Assembly (NCBI GenBank): GCA_030704615.1
Contig: CM060733.1
Coordinates: 45,816,001 to 45,880,000 of the forward strand
Reading direction: 5' to 3'
DNA: 64,000 nucleotides
From: Takakia lepidozioides
Lineage: Eukaryota > Streptophyta > Takakiopsida > Takakiales > Takakiaceae
The position numbers and the translations under genes were made by a program. The notes beneath the pieces are model-generated. The model was not told the DNA's origin. It did no database searches and saw nothing but the letters and a program-made list of their open reading frames with translations. Every line of letters starts with the position of its first letter. Position 1 is the first letter of the stretch. Of this stretch, positions 44,931 to 58,475 are shown piece by piece.

Positions 44931-47900
44931 ATGGTTCCCTTGCTCAGCGTCACAGAAAACTGAAACTCTAATTGCAGTCAAACCTCTAACACATCCAAGA
45001 CCCAGAATCCAAAATCATTGTGCCTCACCCTCAATCTTGCCACATCAGCTTCCAAATTCACAATTCAGCGTACCTCATGGAAATGTAGGATGCAGCAACC
45101 GTGTCACTGCATTGCTGACCAATAGGTTGCGTTGAACAGATTTAAGTCCTTGGGAGTGACTTGAAATTGCCCTCCAGGAATGTTTTTGAGGCACAACATC
45201 AAAAACCTTCTCTGCCGGAATCACAAGCAGAGGACCATTATATTGAACATTGGCTTTCAACGTCATGCACTGTACCATTCCAACGCTGGGCCGTAATCAG
45301 CAGTGGACCTACTTACACGAGTCCTAGGAACCTCCTCCCACCGCACTATCACAATTTTCTTGTCTATGTAGTTGATGCTCAACAATATCACTATTTGGGT
45401 TTTCCCACCACTGCAGGTGAGCCAATAGGCGGAGCCTTCGGAGAAATGTATGATAACAATATGACGTCCAATCATGCGGCTATCATGGAGGAAATAAATG
45501 CGGACTTGCAAAGCTGGCTAGGATGACTTGACAGAAGGTGTTGTGCGAGAGGTTTCTAAAGAGGAAATGCAGGTCAGTGTATTGTAGTAGTTTGTCTGAA
45601 TATGTTCATGGCTCCACAGATGATGTTTGAGGTTCTTGGAGTAACAATCGGCCATATTTGTTACCAAGTGAATGACAGGAAGGTCACTCTTTCATTCTCT
45701 CCTAACCCTCCAGTAATGTCAAGGGACCTTATGTATGATAGAAGAGGTTGGGTTTTAGTTTGTTGTGGTCACAATGGCAAATAGACTCCTTCCACTGTTC
45801 TGGACAAGTGTAACTATCTCCTGGTCAATGGAAATGTTCAGACTAGGCTTTCTTGTGTATTTTACAGGAGAGACCATTTCCTACAAATGGTATTTTAGCA
45901 GATCAAATTGCAGTGCATCCAGCATGACAAGAAAGATTGCAACTTGCGGAGCAGTATATGTGGTGTTATGCATATATTGAACTCCGGCTTTGTCCTTCCG
46001 GACCTTACTTTAGATGGTCAAAAATTGCTAGGGAGGGCAGTATCTCCATGTGGCTGGGTAACAGTGTCTTACCCTTATTTTGGTCAATTCTCTCTTGAAT
46101 TCTATTGGCCATTTTGCTGGTGAAGACTGAACAAAGTTGAGTTATAGTTTAGAACAAGTTAGTAAGCAGTGCTGAGCACAATTTGAGCTAGACTGAAATA
46201 AGAGCTAGGTCCCCTTTTTTTTAGAGTGGTGGAGCTGCATGCAAGGGATCTATCAAAGAGATGGACACTGTCAGGATTGTCATTGATCTTGCCTGAGTGG
46301 CACAATCCCCGAAATGTAGATGCCCGTCTGGAGCCAGTCCTGCCATTTTCAAATCACAGTTTTCTCTTCAGGTAGTCCAGATCACCCAAAACTTAGATTA
46401 CTCTGTTCTTCTGTACAGTGAGCAGCTCATAGTAAACAAATGGAATTTCCTCAGCTTGAATCCCAACACTCTTCTCCATCCTGTCCTAGTCTTGTCCGGC
46501 ATGCAAGTAGTCACTTTTGACCCAGCATTGGTCATTCACGTATATAATCCTACCTTACATCCACACTACAGCAGCTTCCTGCAATTCATTTCTGGAGTGG
46601 CATGCAAAAGCTGTGACCCTCGGTTAGATGACACCCCCCTGCAGAAATTTCACACTTTAAAATTGAATCGCATTTACTGATCCAGGATTCAAACATAAGG
46701 CATTTCCAAGTCCTGACAGTTGGAGTCCGCGCATTCATAATGCATTGAAGGGAGAATCACCTCAATGCATTAAATTTAAAACACATCTAAAAAACTAGGG
46801 GAAAACCAGGGTGTTACAGGGATGTTGGAAATGTATCAAACCAGTGGCTGCGTGCTTATTCCTAGGATTTACCTGGAGGCCTCTTCCGTTAGGGTGATGA
46901 AGCCAGTCTGCTGAACCGATTGAGGGTCTGGGTAACCTGGCCTGCAAATGGAAGTTGTTAAAACCCCACTCCATTCCCGTTCTTGTTGAGATATGTTCGA
47001 TAGAGTGGCTCAAGGCTCAACTGAATACCATGCTGTGCAATTATCACAGTATTAGCATATTCAGCAGCCATGCAGCGAGCACTAAATAAGAAAATGAACC
47101 ACTGAAGACCCATGGATTTCACATCCAATGTTCATGCACCTATCATGTGCATGCTTAACATATACCAATCAAAACAAGATGTATGTGTACCCACGGTTAG
47201 GACACCCAAATCCATAACCAGCACCTAAAGCCTCAGTTGGTTTCCTTACCAGCAACTGCCAGAGCTGGTTTCCTTACCGGCAATTGCCAGAGCTTGTCTC
47301 ACCCACCACGCAGCAGAGAGAAGAAAAAAAAGAAAGAATTCTCTTACATCCACAGGAGGCCAGCGAGAGAAAAAAGGGGCTTCATACCCTGCCAGGCCCT
47401 CCCAACAATGCCTTCAGCCCCACTCGTAATACTGCAGGGCCATAAGAGGACCTTCAGCACCAACCAGTTAATTCTCTTGAACTTTGACGATGCATTACAA
47501 GTATGCGACTCCAAAAGCATTATAAATCCTTGAGCTGAGTGATACATTAGTCAACTCATATGGACGCCCGGGTGATCCCTTAACTGAGAAAAGTTAAAAG
47601 AGAATTGAATGGGACTATGTACACTGGGTTTAAGGGAGCAACCACAGATAAGAGTAGAGTATCTGCCACTCTTCCAGCTTGTGCAAAGCTTTTGTACATA
47701 CTGTGTGGGAACCAATGGAGGAATTCATTTTCTCCAACAAGCTAACCCAAACGAAGGTTGAGAACACGCACCTACAAAGCTATAACCTCGTGCGAGATTC
47801 CCTTTGAAAGACATGCTATATAACTCCTATGGCCAGGCCCAACCGGTAAAGAGACTCTGTACGATATACACCAGGATATGGTGCATATGTGCATGACCGA

Positions 47901-48033
47901 GGCCAAAGTTGCGATTACAATCCACCAACAGCACTGCCTCCCCCCCGCTCTTCCCCTCTTTTCCAAAGTGCCAGCAGTGCCACAACTGAAGTTAGGCCAA
48001 ATGTTGGAAAGCCACAAACCCCAGCTCTCACAA
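44931..48033. other. Intergenic region, no recognised gene
   Basis: Several frames of 60-130 codons exist on both strands (notably 45161-45526, 45602-45784 and 46297-46680, all +), but none shows a family motif or clear exon borders. 45600-46120 reads on with single stops and could be a decayed coding region of unknown type. 47.2-48.03 kb includes the 3' side of the SAP30-domain gene. Confidence 0.4.
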
Positions 48034-51000
48034 CTATGCCTTCAGACGTTTGGCGGCTTGCATGAAGCCTGTGATGACCTGGAATTCATCCAATTGCTGC
48101 AGCAGCCCAAAGGACACGCCAGTCAGATCCCTAGAACAATCTTAGCAGAATATTCAGAATCCAACATTATTTACAAGAAGTACACAATTCGGCCAGTAAA
48201 AGGAGAGTGTGGAAAGTCTCACCTGCGACATGAAATGCCTGCCGACTGCACGCACCAGTTGCTCCTTAGATGAGTTGGGACCAACTTCAACCTTCAGAGG
48301 GCCAACACAGTACAATGACTGGTTGGGGCTTTCATATGTATCAAGAGACGAAACTATATATCTATGTTTGACACATAAGATCACCAACAAGTTTTAACCG
48401 TTATGGCACTTCACAACTGTTTTGATTTCCCTCTGAAACCTCTTACTTTCATTAAGTCACAAACTCATGACATCATTTGCACGACAACTTAATGAGTCAT
48501 TGTCACTGAGCTGGTTATCATCACATAACCGCAACCTAGTGCAGATTGATCAGCATCTGGTGGTCATAATACTTGTTTACCTCTTTCAGCAGCTCTGAGG
48601 TTTCCTGAAACTATATACGTCCTAGCCCCTCAAAACTCAGGACTTTACACCTTACCTTGAGTAGCACATTCCTGATAATTTTGTCAGGTTCAATAGTTTC
48701 AAAGCTTTTTGGGACAACAGAAATGAGTGATGTGCATTACTATGACCCTGGACCAATGAGCATTTCATTCCAAGCAACCACTAATCATACAACGAAAGCT
48801 GTCTAGATGGACCTCTCACCAGCTTGAAATGCCTTCGATACTTCCTCAATGCAGTTGTCTCAAGCTTGCTGAGATCTACTCTCTGCATTCAATGAAGGTA
48901 GTAGTGTGAGCCAAATTCTTCCAGCCTCAACCTTGCTTCTGAACAAAGAATGATCTGCAACCAAGCAGTCTGATATGGTCGTCCCGCCTTTTAAGAGTAA
49001 GCACTGCTTCCAGGCAATGTCCAAAGCAGACACCAAGCAAGCATACAAGCATTAAGAAGCCAATGCTGCACAATGCCTTTTACAATATCCTGGAATTCAC
49101 ATTGGTCACTCTGGGCCTGTAAAGAAAACTATGCCAACTGAGTGCCATGCATTGTGAGGCTTCGATGGGACATCGAAATCTAGAAAACCAGCTGGCTAGA
49201 GGAGATATTATCACATACTGGTAAAGTATCAGAGGCTGAACTTGATTCTTCAATAACATCTTCCTTCTTCTCAACTTCTGATGTAAGATCACCCTCCAAC
49301 GGACTTGACAGAAACGTGTTTGGCTTCCGAGGCTGTACTCTTGACTTGAATATTCTTGGGAAGTCATCCTCTGCAGAAATGTACAGAATCAGACGTCTCC
49401 GACCCCAAACCCATAACCACAGGCTAACTCCTACAAATCCGTGATGCGGAAGTTTTCAGTCTCCGCGTTGGACTCAGAACACTCGTCACCTTCATCATTG
49501 ATCTTGAGATGTAGAATTAAACCATCTTTTTCACATCCTCAAGGAAATTAGTCAAATAGCACCAGGAAACCCTGGGTTGGAGGTAAGTCTGATAGAAACA
49601 AAGCTATCTGAGTGCACTGAACTGGAAAGTACTGCTAAATGTGCATGAAAGCTAATCCCCACTGCATCCAGTACACCTTAGTCTATGATCCACACCTTCA
49701 TGAGTTATGCAACAAGGGACCTATGTCAAGACAGCGACTTGGATTGAGGAAGACCTCTATCAGATCGCACAAATATTAGTTGGTCCTTAAGAAAGATCAC
49801 TACGGTCGAGAACTTCTGGCCCAGAAGACATTCAGACACTATCTGTATCGGAGAATATATGATGAACAAACCTAGGCTTGTCCCACTGGAAACGGGACAA
49901 TTCTCCTCATTGTCATCATCTTCTTCTTGACCAGTAGGGGCTTCAATCACACTCAATGCATTCCGCTGGAGCTTCACCTCCACACCATTTGTAAGGACCT
50001 GGTATCCAGGTGATGCATTCAAAGTCACAAAAGTAAAACTTGAAGCTTCCAAGACATCTCTAGAGCAAAAGAGGACATTTCCAAAGTACTGTATATGGAG
50101 GCTGACACAGTGGAGTACAATGCCCAGGTCAAACTTCATTAAAGTAGCTACAGGCTCAAAGCAAACTGGAGTGCACTAAATTCTCCTCATTCCCTGCTAA
50201 TATCTACTATTGTGTCACCTTCATTTAGGTTCCCTCTTTCCACAGGAAAGTATAGTAAGCCTACTTTGCACAATGCAAAGATCAAAAGGGTCCTAACTGG
50301 AAAGATTCATCCAGCTTCATGTCAAATATTGTCAAAGAAAAAAGAATCCAGACAAGAGACCATGAGACTCTGAAAATAACCAGATACAACAATCCATGAA
50401 TGTTAAGAGATAATTATACCAGCCAATGCCAGCCACCGAGGCCAACAGCCTTTTTCACAACACCATGCAGTCCAACGAGCACTGATTTGGTGCGATTATT
50501 CCCTGTCACAAGAACCTTTGTGTGCCTGGGAAGCACAGAAAGTCCATCTTCAAGAGCCTTTGTATCTCTGGGAAGTGCATGTCTCTCCTCCCTCATTCCA
50601 TCATCTACTTTGTGCAAACTAGCTGTGCAGTGACTCAATCTTGAAGGAAGTTGGCATCCCTCCAAATCAGAATCATCATCTGACATGATACATGGCTGCA
50701 GAGAGCCCTTGCTGCCATTGTCACTGCCTGTGTCATCGGTGCTCCTCTCACCATTTTCTACCTGCCAAGCCCTGTTGTCTTCCCCAGGATTGACTCGCAC
50801 CTCTGGGTCATCCTCTTCCATAGCCAGACTTTCATGTCTCTCTCTCATCTGACACCGCCTCTCTCGTCTCTCTATACCTGATACAACAGAAACAGAAATT
50901 GATTACAGGTCTTGCACTCAAAAGAGGGACAGACATGGTGATGTATACATTAGATTTTGCCTGTCGTCACCTTTCACTTCGTGTGGGCAAGAGAAAGGAA

Positions 51001-51816
51001 TGCAAGAAGAAGTACTTGTTTCTATATGCCCGCAGGACAGACAGAAAGACAGAGAGACTCAGCCCAAAACTTTCAGTATCACTTGCGCACCTCCTACCAT
51101 ACTCCAATTGCAGGGGTGACCAAATCATGCTAGAAAGTATGTCTTCTGAGCAACAGTCTGCAACATATCATTGTGCCAGACTCCAGTCAAACAACATAGA
51201 TACGAGGAAAGCAAGAGTGTGACCCAGAATGTAGCCCTCCATCCTTGAACTGTGTTATGTAACCTGAGAGCCTAACTGTTTCAAAGCCACCAGGTGTGGT
51301 GGCTTCAGCCCAGTGGAGATATGGGACCTCACGAAGTTGCCATAACACCCGGAGGACCATCCAGTTACAGAGAAATCAGTGTTGCTTTCTGGCCTGGCAT
51401 TATCATAGTAAAAATGATGAGGTCAATGTTAGCACTGCTCCTGTAGCCCTCCAGCTTGCAAGGAAATTGTGACAAGTGTGGCTATGATTACATTGCCATC
51501 CACACTCGTGTATCAGAGTGTGTGCATGAGGGAGAGAGAGACAGCGATCAAAAGACTACTCACCATCTTTGTTGTGTTTAGGAGATAATTCCACAGGCGG
51601 CTCACCGTTTTTCAGCTCACTAGCTTTGCTTCCAATAAGCCATGAACTGGCAGGCTCAGCTGCGCCAACGGCAACTTTAAGCTTCTTAAGACTTCCAGCA
51701 CCCCCACGATCAAGCCCTTCCCAGTCTGCGTCCCCAACTTCATCTCCATCGTCTAGCAGCAGACGATTGGTGGGGTTGATTCCGACAGGAAAAGCCAGTG
51801 CAACCCGCTTTGCCAT
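48034..51816 (-). CDS. SAP30-domain histone deacetylase complex subunit (AFR1/AFR2-like)
   Basis: Seven exons join in phase and give 394 residues: 51816-51564, 50877-50420, 49998-49872, 49370-49219, 48882-48820, 48291-48223 and 48096-48034. Each has GT donors and AG acceptors. Residues 1-200 are acidic and Ser-rich. Around residues 210-260, KVLVTGNNRTK, KKAVGLGGWHWL and VKLQRNALSVIE form a small KOW-like beta module known in plant members. The C-terminus, with VDLSKLETTALRKYRRHF, VGPNSSKEQLVRAVGRHF and QLDEFQVITGF, is a SAP30 Sin3-binding domain. Such proteins bridge Sin3-type corepressors to histone deacetylases in the nucleus; Arabidopsis AFR1 and AFR2 are the named relatives, recalled from family knowledge. 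The start ATG is followed by MAKRVALAFPVGINPTNR. No breaks were seen. Confidence 0.9.
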
Positions 51817-53160
51817 TGCAAAACAATAGGGAGCGGACTCTATATACTACGTGCACACAACCTCGCCCATTCCCATGGGCCTTGCGATAATCGCCAACAA
51901 AAGACAATTATGATCTCTCCCTCTTGAGTCTGTGATTACAAATCCCAAGAGCAGCTTGTTTGAAACAAAATAAATCGGACCTGCCGTCTCTATCCTACAG
52001 ACCAGTGGCTTCTGCTAGCAGCCTCTATCCCATTCTATCATCCCGCGCCTGTCTCAACCCCGAATTCTTGCTCCGCTCAAAAGGGGACAGAGTCTAGTAT
52101 CCCCACAAGGCTGGCCAAGGCTAACTTGACTGCTCCTATGCAACAGCCAACCCTTTCCTTGTAGCTGTTACTCCATCATATTCCAACCGAAGGACGTTTT
52201 CCGTGCTCTCCCTGTCCAACCCTGCTGCAAAAATCCCACAATCCCACAAAGATTAAACAACACTCCCAATTCCCGGAATACCCACAAGCAAGTGCCTGTC
52301 TTTGCGGTAACTATTCGTCCAGTCCAAAGAGTGACTTGAGCAATAGTTTGTTGCATGATCAGAAAGCTTTGAGCATCTTACGTCTGAGTCCTTCCGGGAA
52401 TTTTTCACTGCTCTCACGTCTTTCTTCTCCATTTCCCACACACACTGCCGAGAGCTGCTCTCCAATCTGTGGCCTCCACTAGCATTACCCCTGCAATGTT
52501 AAAATGCACACACAAGCTCGATTGCGAGCCAATTCCGTGCCCGATTTCCTACATCCGCAGCATTGACATCCTCCAACCCCCGGGCATCCTACATTGACAT
52601 CCCCCAATCCCACAATCTCTGCACTCTCCCCTTCAATTTCCTGCACTAGGCACAACGCATCACTGGCACAGATCAAAGCATGTCCATGCCTAGCTCCAAA
52701 TCCCTCTCTTTGCATTGTCTCTCGCAGCTAACACAAAATTAGCAGAGCACACATCGCACACAGACAAGAGCGAAGGGGGAGTCAAAGGAGAGGATTGCCT
52801 CGCCTCTGTGTTTTCACGCCGGTAAATTCCGTCCCCTCACCTCGCCGGAAGGGTAGATCGGAAAAGCACGTCGACCGCTGTACGCCTTGTCCACGCTGGC
52901 ATCCGCCGGTCGGGACGCTCCCCTCGTTTTTACACTTCACCCCCACTCTACTCATCTCACTGGACGTCGGTAAACAACCTTTACCTGTCTCCTCTTACCT
53001 TTCGCCCTCACAGTAAACTCTGGCAACCGACACGCGGCAGTGGCATACCGGCACAGCCCGGGGCAAGGTACAGCGTAGTACACCGTTTGACGCCTACAGT
53101 TTCGCCACTGACTTTCGCCAGAAAATATCTCGAACCACAAATGCCCCAAGTGTGGATGGC
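51817..53160. promoter_or_regulatory. 5' region of the SAP30-domain gene
   Basis: About 1.3 kb upstream of the ATG on the minus strand, pyrimidine-rich when read on the plus strand, with no supported coding exon. It probably holds the leader and promoter; no specific TATA element is assigned. Confidence 0.4.
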
Positions 53161-56150
53161 TATACTCGTTATAAGTTATAACTCCCTCTATTTTATATTT
53201 ATGTTGGATATTGTTCTATATTTTTGTGATTAAATCATTGTATTTGGCAAAGCGCCAACTTCAGCATTCCAAATAAAATTACGGAACTCAAAAATATCTC
53301 TCGCGGCAGGGATTCGACGATGGATGAGGAGACAGACGTTCATCCGATAGTTCAGCGATTGTGCTTGCCAACGTATTGTCTCTTTCCATCCAACGGCTGC
53401 GATACGGAAAAGCAACCATCGAAGGGTCGATAATGGACGTAGTCTAGCCACAGAAGTTTAGCCAAAGTCAAACTTATCAATGACATTGATTTTTCATCCA
53501 AATCATTTTCCCGGCGAGGAGATGAAACGGTGAGAACGAGACAACTTCTGGCGAAACCTCAAGTGGGTACGTGGCGGAAGAGTTCCAGAAGATTCCTCCT
53601 CCATCTCATCGTCTTTTAGCTTGAACGGCCCACGTCGTCCCAGAATAACATCGAACGGCTCTCAACAGAAAGCAAACACTAGCCCCCACTCCAACGAAGG
53701 CTGTCCGTCCGATCCCGCCGCACGGCGATGTGGAGCGTTAGATGTACGCCGATCGGTACCAGACAAGCTTTTGTCGTGCGAGTGGCGCTGCTTATCGCCA
53801 CCATTCGCCATCGCGTGCCTTCTCGCACTTGTGAAGAGAGTCCGATGTGTGATGAGAGGTGTCAGGCTCAAATCCCGCCGTTTGTTCATCCATACAAGCC
53901 CAAATTTCATGAGGATGAACAGAGTGAAACTCATGCGACAATATCCACCACATGATTCTTCCGGCGCCGGGAAACGTGACCGGGGCCCCACACCCATGTC
54001 GATAACGGCCGGAAATCGCCGATTGCCAGGCACAGCTGGCACCACCTGACCGCAGCACCTGGCCGTAATTTCCAGATTAGTGGCCTTACTTTAGGGACGC
54101 TCTTCTGATGGATGAACTCAAACTTCATCCGTGACTGGATGAACTCAGGATGTGTATGCAATTAGTGTGTATGTATTCGTAGATCTAAGGAAATACTTAA
54201 GAAGTGAAAAATATGACTAGGCAAGGAGTAAGTAAGCAGTAAAGGTAGGTAAGGAGCCTTAAATAAGTAAAGGACGGGGCTGCGTCACCCTACGCTTCCT
54301 ATTAAGTAATTCCATCGCCACCTCTCCTACATACCAGGTTTGTACTACGTATGTATATCAATCATACGGATGGATTAGGTGTACAGCGTCTAAATACGTA
54401 ATAATATTAGGGCGGAATTAGAGGGTTAACAGGATATTTCGGATGGCGAAACTGCGCAGGACACGTGGCCATACTCGGATTAGTAAAGCCATTTAGGGCG
54501 CGTACTTATGATGCGAATCGGTATCCCGGAAGTTGCGCTTCCGGGATGTACATCCCCGGCGGTGATTGCCACTCTGGTGAGCGCTGAGGCCCTGCGTTCA
54601 AACCTACGTTGACATCTGACCGCTCAATATATAATAATTTCTCCTGCATCTTAAGTGTATGTAGTGAGGAGCCATGATGACATGATGATACTGACTGTAT
54701 CTGTTGGCACGTCGATGCACAGAATGTTGGATTTGAAAGTGACGAATTAGGCCGTATAAATAAGAGAGAAAATGAAAAAAATAAAATAAAACATAAATAA
54801 AGCTCGAGTCTCAAGGGCTTCCCCCAGAAATAAAACTAAAAATAAAAAATCATCTTTTTCCGAACCCTAATTTGGGTCCGAAGTAATGCTGGCCGTCAGG
54901 GTGGGCCCAGCCGGAGTGGCGTCCGGAAGCAAGCAAGCGGCCGTTGGCACGCGGCCCTCCACGTCCGGCCTTTATGACTCCGGCGGCGCACTTCGTCCAT
55001 CCATCGCACCTCATCCATCCATCTAGGTGATCCTGGTTACGCAGCTGTGATTGGGCTGGGGTTCGAATCTCAGTGAACGTATGCTATTGAGAGACTCTTA
55101 CAATGACTGGACGGATGAGGTAGCTCTCCAAATGAAGAGAGGGTTGATGGGAGTTCATCCATCCAGCTGGGGCGGTGGGGGCCGTGGGTGGGAGGATAAC
55201 AAGGGATGCCGAGTCAGCGGGGTTGTCAGTCTTTCATCCACGACGGCCTTTATCGCCAGGCTTTCTGACAGAGTTGGCGAAACATCGGGCCCACCCAGTC
55301 GCCAGATTTTGCCGGGATGGGGATGGTAAAACATTTGTCGCCAAAGCAGGTCCCCGCAACTGGGATTCACCGGTCTCTGTCGACTGGGCCGGTTGCCTGG
55401 GGACCGACAATAACCGGTCAGCGCAGCCCACACGTATCTGACGGGCTGGGGCGCGAGGCCAAAGGTCGGGGTCTCAAATCCCGGGCGACGGCGGACCTGG
55501 CCGCACGTGCAGGGCGAGGATTGGCCGGTTGTGCGTCGACTGGCAGTGTGCGCCGCCGCGGTAGCCTGCCGCTACTTTTCCCGCTACTTTTCCGACGGTC
55601 TCTAATATCTATTTCCTCATTTATATTTATCTATTTGCTAAATATATAGCGACAGAATGGGCTTAGATTTCGGACGGAATTAAGTACAACAATCCTAATT
55701 TTAATTCCTTCTTCAAAAAAAAGAAAACCTGCAAGTAAGTTCATCCATGTGATGTGTGGAATTAAACTTGGAGTGCAATCATCCGTTTCACTTTGAAAAA
55801 TCATAACAATAAATGGTAATAAATGAATACGAGATTTATATTTATATAGTTGTGTGAGGTGTGGTAGAGCCGAAGCGGAGGTTGGGTTGTGCCGAGGCTG
55901 GGCCAGGGTTGGTTGGGTAGTTCATCGTCTTCGTCGCTGCAGCGCGGTCTAGTTTTGTGTTGCGAAGAAAGTTGGCAGGTTTGTTGAATGCGAAATTCAG
56001 AAAGAGAGAGAGGAGGATATGACAGGATGGCACATCAAGGATTGCGGGTGAGAAGCAATGGGGGATCTACATTGTTGTCTCTCTCGATTGGTTTCAACAG
56101 TCACATCTCTTAGCTTAGGTAAGTTGTCATAGTCTTGTTCTTCCCGCCTT
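53161..56150. other. Gene-poor spacer with possible SINE remnants
   Basis: No supported protein gene. Four stretches resemble pol III B boxes: GGCTCAAATCCC at 53865, GCGTTCAAACC at 54594, GGTTCGAATCTC at 55060 and GGTCTCAAATCCC at 55469. They could mark decayed tRNA-derived elements, but clear A boxes at tRNA spacing were not confirmed. 54.75-54.85 kb is A-rich. Confidence 0.35.
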
Positions 56151-56165
56151 TCTCTTGCTTTCAGG

Positions 56166-57157
56166 ATGCCATCTGGGCGCGTGCCGGAGCCCGAGGGTGC
56201 ATTTTGGGGATGCGTCGTGGTTGCTAGTGCAATTGTGTTTGGAGCCTTGACCATCGCGCGCCAGAGCGAGCGAATGGCAACTCACATGGCAACAACTATG
56301 GCCACCCAGGGTGATCGTATGGCCAGCACCTGGGAGAGAATGGCTAATTCGTGGGAGAGATTGGCGTTGGCCATGGCCCACCACACGGATCGGATGGCGA
56401 TCACCGGAGAGAGACTGGCATCTGTTGCTGAGGCAATTGATGTCAACGTGTACCTCAAGTATGTATATCTTTTGTCTCTCTGCAGTCTATGGCTCCAGGA
56501 TTGTTCTTAGTAGATGATATTCTCTCTCGTCCCCCTCTATCCCCCTTTTTATACGTGTACAACTGTCATGGACATCTCTTTGTGTTTCGGGCACATTCAG
56601 ATGTTTTTGACCCCTTGAACTTTGTACCGACACAAATTTATAAATGGACTGGTCTCTAGGTTGACACTTAAATTTTACATATAGAGCTTCCATGGAAAGA
56701 TATGATAAAGTTTTACTATCATAGGGCATCGTCATGTGAATTTGTACTGACATGTTGACCTAACTGAACCTTTGCGATTGTTAGACAAAAAGTCATAAAC
56801 TATATTTATACATGGGACCATCTCATTTTATCTCTGGCAACCTTCATTGTGTTAATTCTCTCACTTCAATTTTATGCATTTCTTGCATTGTCTTGAATTG
56901 TTTGGTTTACTCTACATCATACCTCCAAGTTGGTTACTGATAATCAATGTATCAAACTAGAATCTGTTGGCACTCGGGACACCCTTGAGGTTGCACAAAA
57001 TGTGTGTAGTTTTAAGGTTTTTTAAACATTATATTGTGTTTATAGTTTATACTATGTCCTATGGCCGCAGTAGCCTACTTGCATTCTTAGTTCTTTGTTA
57101 TGTAGCCTGCGGTTTCATATGGTACTCATATTTTTGTGCAGGAAGGATTGCGAGTGA
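56166..57157 (+). CDS. Small protein with one membrane segment, unknown function
   Basis: Exon 1 runs from ATG 56166 to 56458 (CTCAA before GTATGT) and exon 2 from 57142 (after TTTTTGTGCAG) to the TGA at 57155-57157, giving 102 residues. Residues 13-30 (AFWGCVVVASAIVFGAL) are a likely membrane segment. The remainder is a string of near-heptad phrases with ERMA, DRMA and ERLA, suggesting one amphipathic helix. A TTTCAG acceptor directly precedes the ATG, so a 5' leader exon is likely. No family is recognised. The short second exon makes the model tentative. Confidence 0.4.
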
Positions 57158-58475
57158 TTCAAAGAGATGTGCATTTTACCAATAAAGAATTTGTGGGTTA
57201 GCGACTAGCCCCAACTCCTGCAACACCGACCCAAAACGTCTTGAAGTGTCTTTGTAAGACAAAACATATCTGGGTAGGTTCACATGCAGTTTGATACAAA
57301 TTATGGACCCAATATGGTGTTACAATATGTTGCTCTGTGTATGTTCCCAAGTGCATTCTTTGGAGAATAACTTTTCTTAATTATTATTGTGGTCATTTTC
57401 TTCATTACTGCTGACTCTGAAGAATGCAATAATTTATGGAGTCTATGATAAAAGGTGGTATCAGGTTCTCTCTGCACGCAAACCCACAAGAGTCTTGATA
57501 TATACCCTCTCTCTCTCTCTCTCTCTCTCTCCATATCCAAGGTGCCAATGCATTGCTGGATAATTTTTGTGGCAATACTCCTGTCTGTCACCCTAATGTA
57601 TTGGCATCTGTGTACCGTGCATGCGGCAATATTTGGTACTTCAGGTGTTTGTATATGGTCCATGAGGCGAACTAATGCACTCCTAAAGCTGATCTAAAAG
57701 AGCTACAGTGACATGCTTACAGCGTAGGTGTGTTGTTACTAGTTACACAGCACCAGACCATGTTCACTCTCTACCATGCCCACCAGTGGGCCATCCATGT
57801 CCCTGTTTTCCCAGTTGGATCAACTTACTGCCCAGAGGTAGAAGCCAACTCCCAGTTTGAATTTTCCACCTTCACTGCCCAAAGGGCCATCCATGTCCCC
57901 CAAAGGGCCTTCCTTCACTGCCAGAAGAAGCTCAGGAGTGCGCACTTATTCGCTGTTTACCAACATTTCCTGTACTGACAAACTCAATCTCCTTCCAAAG
58001 AGAGAGAAATCTAGAACATGAGCTTCATAGGAGTCCAAAAGACAAAGGGAAGATGTCATCAACAATCATTCCCTGTCAGTGATAACTTGTATAGTTTTAG
58101 CAGAATAGTAACCCTCCTGTTGGGTGGTTCCCAGGTATGAAACTTAGCATGATACAATAGGAGTGGTTCCCGGAGCCTTTGTGGGGTTCGCACCCACTAG
58201 GGTTTAGCTTATCCCCGCAGCTCAGCTGCAGGTATAAACTTATTTTCCTGCATTCCATTAAGGTGCTCACAGAGGCACTTGTCTGCATGCAAACTTGACA
58301 GCCTGGTTGCAGAGTTGATTTTAGTTTTATAGCCGTGCATTTACCATAGAAATGACAGGCCTGGGGATGTGCAGGGAGAGAGAGAGGAGAGAAGTAAAGC
58401 AGCATCCAATTGCTGTGAAAGCCATTGACAATTCAAAATGTAGATCAAACCCCAAAATCCTGAGAGGTCTCTGCA
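57158..58475. other. Spacer with CT microsatellite
   Basis: No supported gene. A run of CT repeats lies at about 57505-57533. The rest is unique sequence containing the 3' flank of the F-box gene. Confidence 0.5.
57505..57533. repeat. CT dinucleotide microsatellite
   Basis: About thirteen uninterrupted CT units. Confidence 0.9.

Noticed and set aside
45161-46680. Possible gene from frames at 45161-45526, 45602-45784 and 46297-46680
   Set aside because: No recognisable motif, interrupted frames and no convincing exon borders; left as an unassigned region.
53621-54049. 142-codon frame (+) and overlapping 127-codon frame (-)
   Set aside because: Both overlap each other, carry a SINE-like B box, and show no family features.
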